Assembly (NCBI GenBank): GCA_037903475.1
Contig: JBAJFG010000172.1
Span: 4,441,001-4,505,000, forward strand
Reading direction: 5' to 3'
DNA: 64,000 nucleotides
DNA from: Ancylostoma caninum
Lineage: Eukaryota; Nematoda; Chromadorea; Rhabditida; Ancylostomatidae
Below, one piece after another: positions 59,925 to 64,000 of the stretch. Made by a program: the position numbers and the translations under genes. The notes under the pieces are model-generated. The model saw only the letters and a program-made list of their open reading frames with translations, made no database searches and was not told the DNA's origin. Positions within the stretch are counted from its first letter, which is position 1, and every line of letters starts with the position of its first letter.

Positions 59925-60053
59925 ACTTACGGCGTTTTCATTGAGGATGTACATGCCTTGTTGACCGGTATTCATGGAAATCCCTTGCAAATGGATGCGT
60001 GCGACTGATGCGCGACTGATGCACGCAGCTAGTATAAATTACCCTTATGATGT
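59925..60053. mobile_element. miniature element, GCGTGCGTC family, copy 6 (half)
   Basis: Right half only: TTTTCATTGAGGATGTACAT, TTGACCGGTATTCATGGAAA, GGATGCGTGCGACTGATGCG, CAGCTAGTATAAATTACCCT. The left end is missing or replaced. Confidence 0.7.
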
Positions 60054-60694
60054 GTGGCAGATACAGATTTTTAAGAGATCTCGAGGAAACTATGGCTGCA
60101 CTATATCTTTGATTCCTACTGAGAAGAAATACATGTCTGTATCTGATGAACACTGCGCAGAAGCGATGTTATGCGACAGCCAATATCACTTTCGTTATCG
60201 CTGCTCTCGCCAGTTAACTCTGACTCATTTTGAACTTGCCAAGCCTACGTACATACAAAGCTCAAGAAGAGAATATGAAACGTACTGCTTGGAAATCGAG
60301 CAATAGAACCTGGCTCTGAAAATGTAACTCTGAGGCGGCACGTTCAATAATGACGCATAGAAACAATTGACTATTAGTCAACAGACTGTGTTGACAAATG
60401 CTCAAAACATAAGCAAGTTGTCCACATACTTGAAGGGGAATGTCCAGCAGGAGTTTTTCCTGGAACGAAGTACGTCTTTAGTGATAGTTGACCTAACTAC
60501 GCGTATGCTGCGGTGTTTCCTCGATTAGAGCACTCTCGTTTGAGAAAGATGAACATGCCTTTCCTTCTCGGTGCATTCTTCGGAGTGCTCATTGCATAAA
60601 CCACAATGTGAAGATGAAATGCTGACAATGAAACTAACTTGAGATGTGTCATGAAAACTGATTGATGGGGTGGACTAATCAGCGTAAACAACTA

Positions 60695-61180
60695 TTTTTA
60701 AGAAGTACAGTGCCCGCACTAAGTTTGTTAAAAATGAACATCCAGAACGCGGATTTGCGTTATTTTCATTCTAGGGTCATAGCTCATCATAACAAAATGA
60801 TTCACAGATCAAACCAGGGGTCAAAAACGACAATGGAGTGGGCTACCATATTTCACGAAATCAGCCCTAAATTCTGATTTTCAACAGCGAAATTCGCAAG
60901 TTTTTAATTCTGCCGCGACCTTGCCGCGCATAGCGCGCGACATACTTTGATGCGCGGCATGATCCGATCACTATAAATGACTCCGGAATTTCAATGTTCA
61001 AAATCGAAATTTAGAGCTGGTTTCATGAAATGTGCTAGCCCACACCACTGCTGCTTGTGATCCCAGGTTTGGTCTGTTTCGCTTTGTTACGATGAGTTAT
61101 CGCCCTGGAACGAAAAGAACGCAAATCCCGGTTCTGAAAGTTCATTTTTAACAAACTTAGTGCGGGTATTGTACATGTGC
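60695..61180. mobile_element. Tc1/mariner-like foldback element
   Basis: Ends are TACAGTGCCCGCACTAAGTT TGTTAAAAATGAAC on the left and, on the right, the reverse complement of the same (TACAATACCCGCACTAAGTT TGTTAAAAATGAAC). Arms continue through GGATTTGCG, CATCATAACAAAA and AAACCAGGG, about 150 bases each, around a GC-containing centre (GCCGCGCATAGCGCGCG). The CAGTGC end flanked by TA suggests a Tc1/mariner-type non-autonomous element, but no transposase is present. Confidence 0.7.
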
Positions 61181-61189
61181 TGTCGCTAT

Positions 61190-61455
61190 AAAGGCAATTT
61201 ATACTGGATGCGTGCGACTGACGCGCGTGATATGATGAAGAATAGGGCCCAGTCGCATAGCAGTCGCAACTCAGACGCACTGTTCACGGCCTCGCGGCGG
61301 CCGCGCGTTCTCTTCATTGAGGATGTGCATGCCGTGTTGACCGTTCTTTATGGAAAATCCCTTGCAAATGGATGTGTGCGACTGATGCGCGACCGAAGGG
61401 CAATCAATACTGGATGCATGCGACTGACGCACGCAGCTAGTATAAATTACCCTAT
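61190..61455. mobile_element. miniature element, GCGTGCGTC family, copy 7
   Basis: Left GGCAATTTATACTGGATGCG TGCGACTGACGCG; right GACTGACGCACGCAGCTAGT ATAAATTACCCT. An extra internal GGGCAATCAATACTGGATGC near 61398 suggests one copy inserted into or recombined with another. Confidence 0.8.
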
Positions 61456-61642
61456 AGTCCTCGAAAGGTATAGTACCATAGCGGTAGACTTCCACCTGTT
61501 CTCGCTGCATCCAATTTTTCGATTTAAATTTACTTCTTTTTTCCGAATACCGCTAATTTCAAACAGTTGAAAATATTAACAAAAACACAGATACAGTTCA
61601 TTCAACCGGTAGTGAATATTGATATGAGGATTATGGACTGAA

Positions 61643-61881
61643 AGGCAATTTGTACTAGCTGCGTGCGTCAGTCTTGCATCAGTCGCATGCATTCATTTGC
61701 GAGATTTTCCATGAAGACTGCTCAACGCTGCATGTATTATACATCCTCAATGAAAACGCGCGGCTGCCGCGAGGTCGTAAACGCGTGCGTCTGAGCTGCG
61801 ACTGCGATGCGACAGGGCCCTATTCTTCATCATATAGACGGACGCGCGTCAGTCGCACGCATGCAGTATAAATTACCCTTG
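61643..61881. mobile_element. miniature element, GCGTGCGTC family, copy 8
   Basis: Complete copy in the opposite orientation to copy 7: left AAGGCAATTTGTACTAGCTG CGTGCGTCAGTC, central TATACATCCTCAATGAAAAC, right GTCAGTCGCACGCATGCAGT ATAAATTACCCTT. Confidence 0.8.
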
Positions 61882-62376
61882 ACACGCGGCCATTTTCAAT
61901 CAATATCAAGCATACTTGATAGTGCACAACCGCCCTGCTTAGCTTCAGTCCGTGAATGCACCACTATTCACTCCCTTCCGAATGCCCTATAAGTGTCCAG
62001 TAATCTAATTATATACTATGTACACTACATGTTTTACGAGCTAGAGCATTTGAACAAACCGAAATCACCTATTTCACTCTAGGTATCAGACTGTCCGATC
62101 AAAGACCCTAAGCAAAGATATGCGGGCATAGAATTTATGTAAAGGGATAACCTTATTCTGTTGTTCTTAGTCGCTTTGCCTTCAATACCACTTGTCTCTT
62201 CACGCGGTGAGAGTAGTTGTAGTTCCGTATCAGTGAAAACTTTACTGTGTATCAGCTCTTGCTCGGCTTCTCCCGCATTCATTGATAGGTCTTGTTAAAC
62301 TTGTTATAAAACACTATTAGAAAATTTTCATTCATTTTACATGAGAGCAAGTTTGTTTATGAACTTTTCATTTTGT

Positions 62377-63368
62377 TTATTCTTGTCTTGCTTTATGATA
62401 TCCACCTTCCAAGATCTTGGGATTTTCCTGAACACGTATAGTTGGCTGGAACGAACTTCAATGTGATCGTCAAGACCATTACCCTGCTTATTCTACTCCT
62501 TCCTGTTTGTTTATAATCAATACTACAGTGGTGAGCGGCGGGAGCACGATGCTTTTTGCAGAAAATTTCTTGACATAAACACTGAATATGCTGCTCAGTC
62601 AATTGTAGCTTTCGGTGGCAAAACTGTAAAAGTCATTTCTTTGACTTTGGGTCAAAAAGGTCGAAATTTCAGAAAAAAAACCCTTACATGGCATGTTACC
62701 CTGGCTGCTTTAATTCGGTCTTCTTTTATTTGTAACAATTCTTCCATATTTGACGGCGGCATTGTCATTTGGGCTTGTGCCACCATCAGTTCCTCCACTG
62801 ATTCGGGCGGGTCAAAGAAAAGCTGAGTATTGAGAAATTGTAAAAAAAAATCAAAATAATAAACTAATTCCCTAACTAGGTGAGAGGTACTGTCATGTAA
62901 TACCTTTAATTGCTTGTCCGTAATCGATGGATCCGGTTCATAAGTACTGACCGGTGTCACAACTGGACTTTTAGTTGAGGTGCTGGGTGAGTTCGCTGAT
63001 GGTGATCTAAATAAATATGGCAGAAGGAATTGTTTGCAAAGTTGTGCGTCAACCTCTCAAACAAACGGAGGACATACTCGGAGACAGATTCAGGCGAGCG
63101 TTCTGCATCTGATAGAATGGTCTTCTTTGCCTTTTTTCGAGAACGAAGAAGCCGCTGGAATCAGTGATGATTGCTACTTTCACAAGCCCAACCCTGAACT
63201 TTCATGATGGTTCGCTCAGCTCACCTTCATTCTATTTCTGGTCAATTCGTGTTCCATTTGTTTCGCAGGCGACCATGATGTCGTGTATTCCATGGGCCTC
63301 TCGACTTTGCCACGGAACACCGGCCGACTGAATTCTATGGTAGGTCCAGCGGATTTTGATGTGCTCAT
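62377..63368 (-). CDS. AN1 zinc-finger protein, paralogue without visible ubiquitin-like part
   Basis: Minus-strand exons 63225-63368, 63063-63154, 62904-63006, 62688-62822, 62483-62623, 62377-62427 (TAA); 221 residues if the ATG at 63368 is the start. SPAKQMEHELTRNRMK, FFDPPESVEELMV...MPPSNMEELL and the AN1 finger (Cys157 to Cys191, C-x2-C-x12-C-x-C-x4-C-x2-H-x5-H-x-C, then ENPKI) match the gene at 53693-57194. The last two full exons have identical lengths (135 and 141 bases) and every junction has the same phase. The donor after TGCCAT (GTAAGG) is chosen because it supplies the first Cys pair. An acceptor (GAATTCAG, 63328-63335) sits where the paralogue has its phase-2 acceptor, so this exon may be internal and the gene may continue upstream of the window with ubiquitin-like exons; none was seen in 63369-64000. 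AATAAA overlaps the stop codon (62376-62381). Confidence 0.82.
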
Positions 63369-63539
63369 TCTCTCAGCGGTTTGAATTTACATCATCTAGC
63401 CAATATCCAAGAATTCTCGGGAGGTGTTGTGCTTATCATGAGCATCGATGAATTCATGTGAAACCTCGCGCCATACCTTACGTAAACCATCTGTCCTATT
63501 GTGTTGTGTGCGTACTATGTTGCATCACATCATCTCCTT

Positions 63540-63770
63540 ACTTGCGAATAATCAACATGTGGGCGGGTCCGGAACTGGGGCGCAGCGTAGGGACCTTGCG
63601 AGGGAGAAGAAGGGAAGCGGAATCCTAGGATTCCGGCCGGCTACGTCTATGGGGATAGGCCACCATTAGGTAAGTAGGAAGCGCATTCTCCATGGACACT
63701 CAGTCGGGTTAAGGGTCTAACCCGAGCCACTGAACCACCGACGGACCCTGCGGCACCACAACATTGTCGC
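63540..63770 (-). repeat. possible tRNA-derived SINE
   Basis: Minus-strand reading GGTCCGTCGGTGGTTCAGTG GCTCGGGTTAGACC resembles a tRNA-like A-box head. It is followed by unrelated body sequence (CATAGACGTAGCCGGCCGGA ATCCTAGG). No proper tRNA fold can be drawn. It lies just upstream of the AN1 paralogue on the same strand. Confidence 0.3.
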
Positions 63771-64000
63771 GTCATGAGAGCCTTCTCGGCATGAAAAGAA
63801 CAACGTGGAGGATCAAAAGTTATCTAGAACTGCGGTAGAGATTGAGAAAGCAAAGCAACAGAAGAAGGAAAGAACTAATAGAGCTAACGGCGGGAACACA
63901 CACCCCACAAACAAAAAATAGTATTCTCCATAGAGGTTCAGATTTTATTGAGCCCAATAATGAAAATACCATCTAGCATCTATCATGTAGCAGTATTAAC

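Larger units (their letters stand above)
57240..60340. repeat. diverged units of about 1.5 kb in direct repeat
   Basis: The phrase ATGAAACGTACTGCTTGGCG ATCGACTAGTAGA starts near 57241 and recurs near 58824 (ATGAAACTTACTGCTTGACG) and 60277 (ATGAAACGTACTGCTTGGAA). Matching internal blocks also recur at the same spacing: TGGAATGAATGACGTGAATAC (57552) with TGGTGTGAATGACACGGATA (59050), GCTTTATTTTTGTTCTTGAT (57667) with AACTTTATTTTTCTTCTTGA (59335), and GGCACACAGATTTTTAGGAC (58100) with GGCAGATACAGATTTTTAAG (60057). Non-coding; either an old tandem duplication or a nested element array. Confidence 0.6.

Noticed and set aside
62446..62482. 37-base intron ending at GTTCCAG in the AN1 paralogue
   Set aside because: The acceptor 18 bases further (GTGTTCAG) gives a 55-base intron and aligns ENPKI exactly with ENPRV of the paralogue.
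1..64000. CRISPR arrays, bacterial operons, rRNA genes
   Set aside because: No regularly spaced short direct repeats with unique spacers, no Shine-Dalgarno-led gene runs and no rRNA-like conserved blocks; the sequence is eukaryotic in structure.

Overview
The window looks like nuclear DNA of a nematode, most likely a clade V strongylid (hookworm-type) worm. The reasons are AT-rich sequence with very short introns, strong TTTTCAG-type acceptors, one non-LTR retrotransposon with an intact reverse transcriptase frame, and many small inverted-repeat transposons. The species assignment is inference. No bacterial operon, CRISPR array, rRNA or convincing tRNA gene was seen. Most short open frames are chance or repeat-derived; the genes reported here were rebuilt by hand from splice sites and reading phase.

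Layout. 1-950: AT-rich tandem satellite. 951-22,080: gene-poor DNA with palindromic ATTACCCAGGGTAA elements, hAT-like miniature elements with CAGTGGCG ends and several GC-rich foldback elements. 22,095-22,709: the last three exons of an unrecognised plus-strand gene. 22,710-32,500: mostly featureless non-coding DNA. 32,530-36,000: a minus-strand CR1/Jockey-group LINE with an 803-codon frame. 36,868-39,845: two large foldback elements flanking weak exon candidates. 44,324-51,682: a plus-strand gene for a probably secreted, basic, Gly/Pro-rich protein made mainly of in-phase duplicated exons, each carrying a DPNYQTLAGLNN-type repeat. 53,693-57,194: a complete minus-strand gene for a 355-residue protein with an N-terminal ubiquitin-like domain and a C-terminal AN1 zinc finger (ZFAND4/ANUBL1-like architecture). 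57,240-62,300: diverged repeat units and GC-rich miniature elements. 62,377-63,368: a paralogue of the AN1 gene with the same 3' exon structure but no visible ubiquitin-like part.

The two AN1 genes are same-strand duplicates and probably share a role in ubiquitin or protein-quality-control biology (inference from the family). The repeat-exon gene is the most distinctive locus. All its visible exon junctions are phase 0. Two repeat exons differ at 13 positions across 37 aligned codons, all synonymous, which argues for selection on the protein. One intron needs a GC donor. Introns around these genes carry the densest cluster of one miniature-element family (eight copies in about 18 kb).
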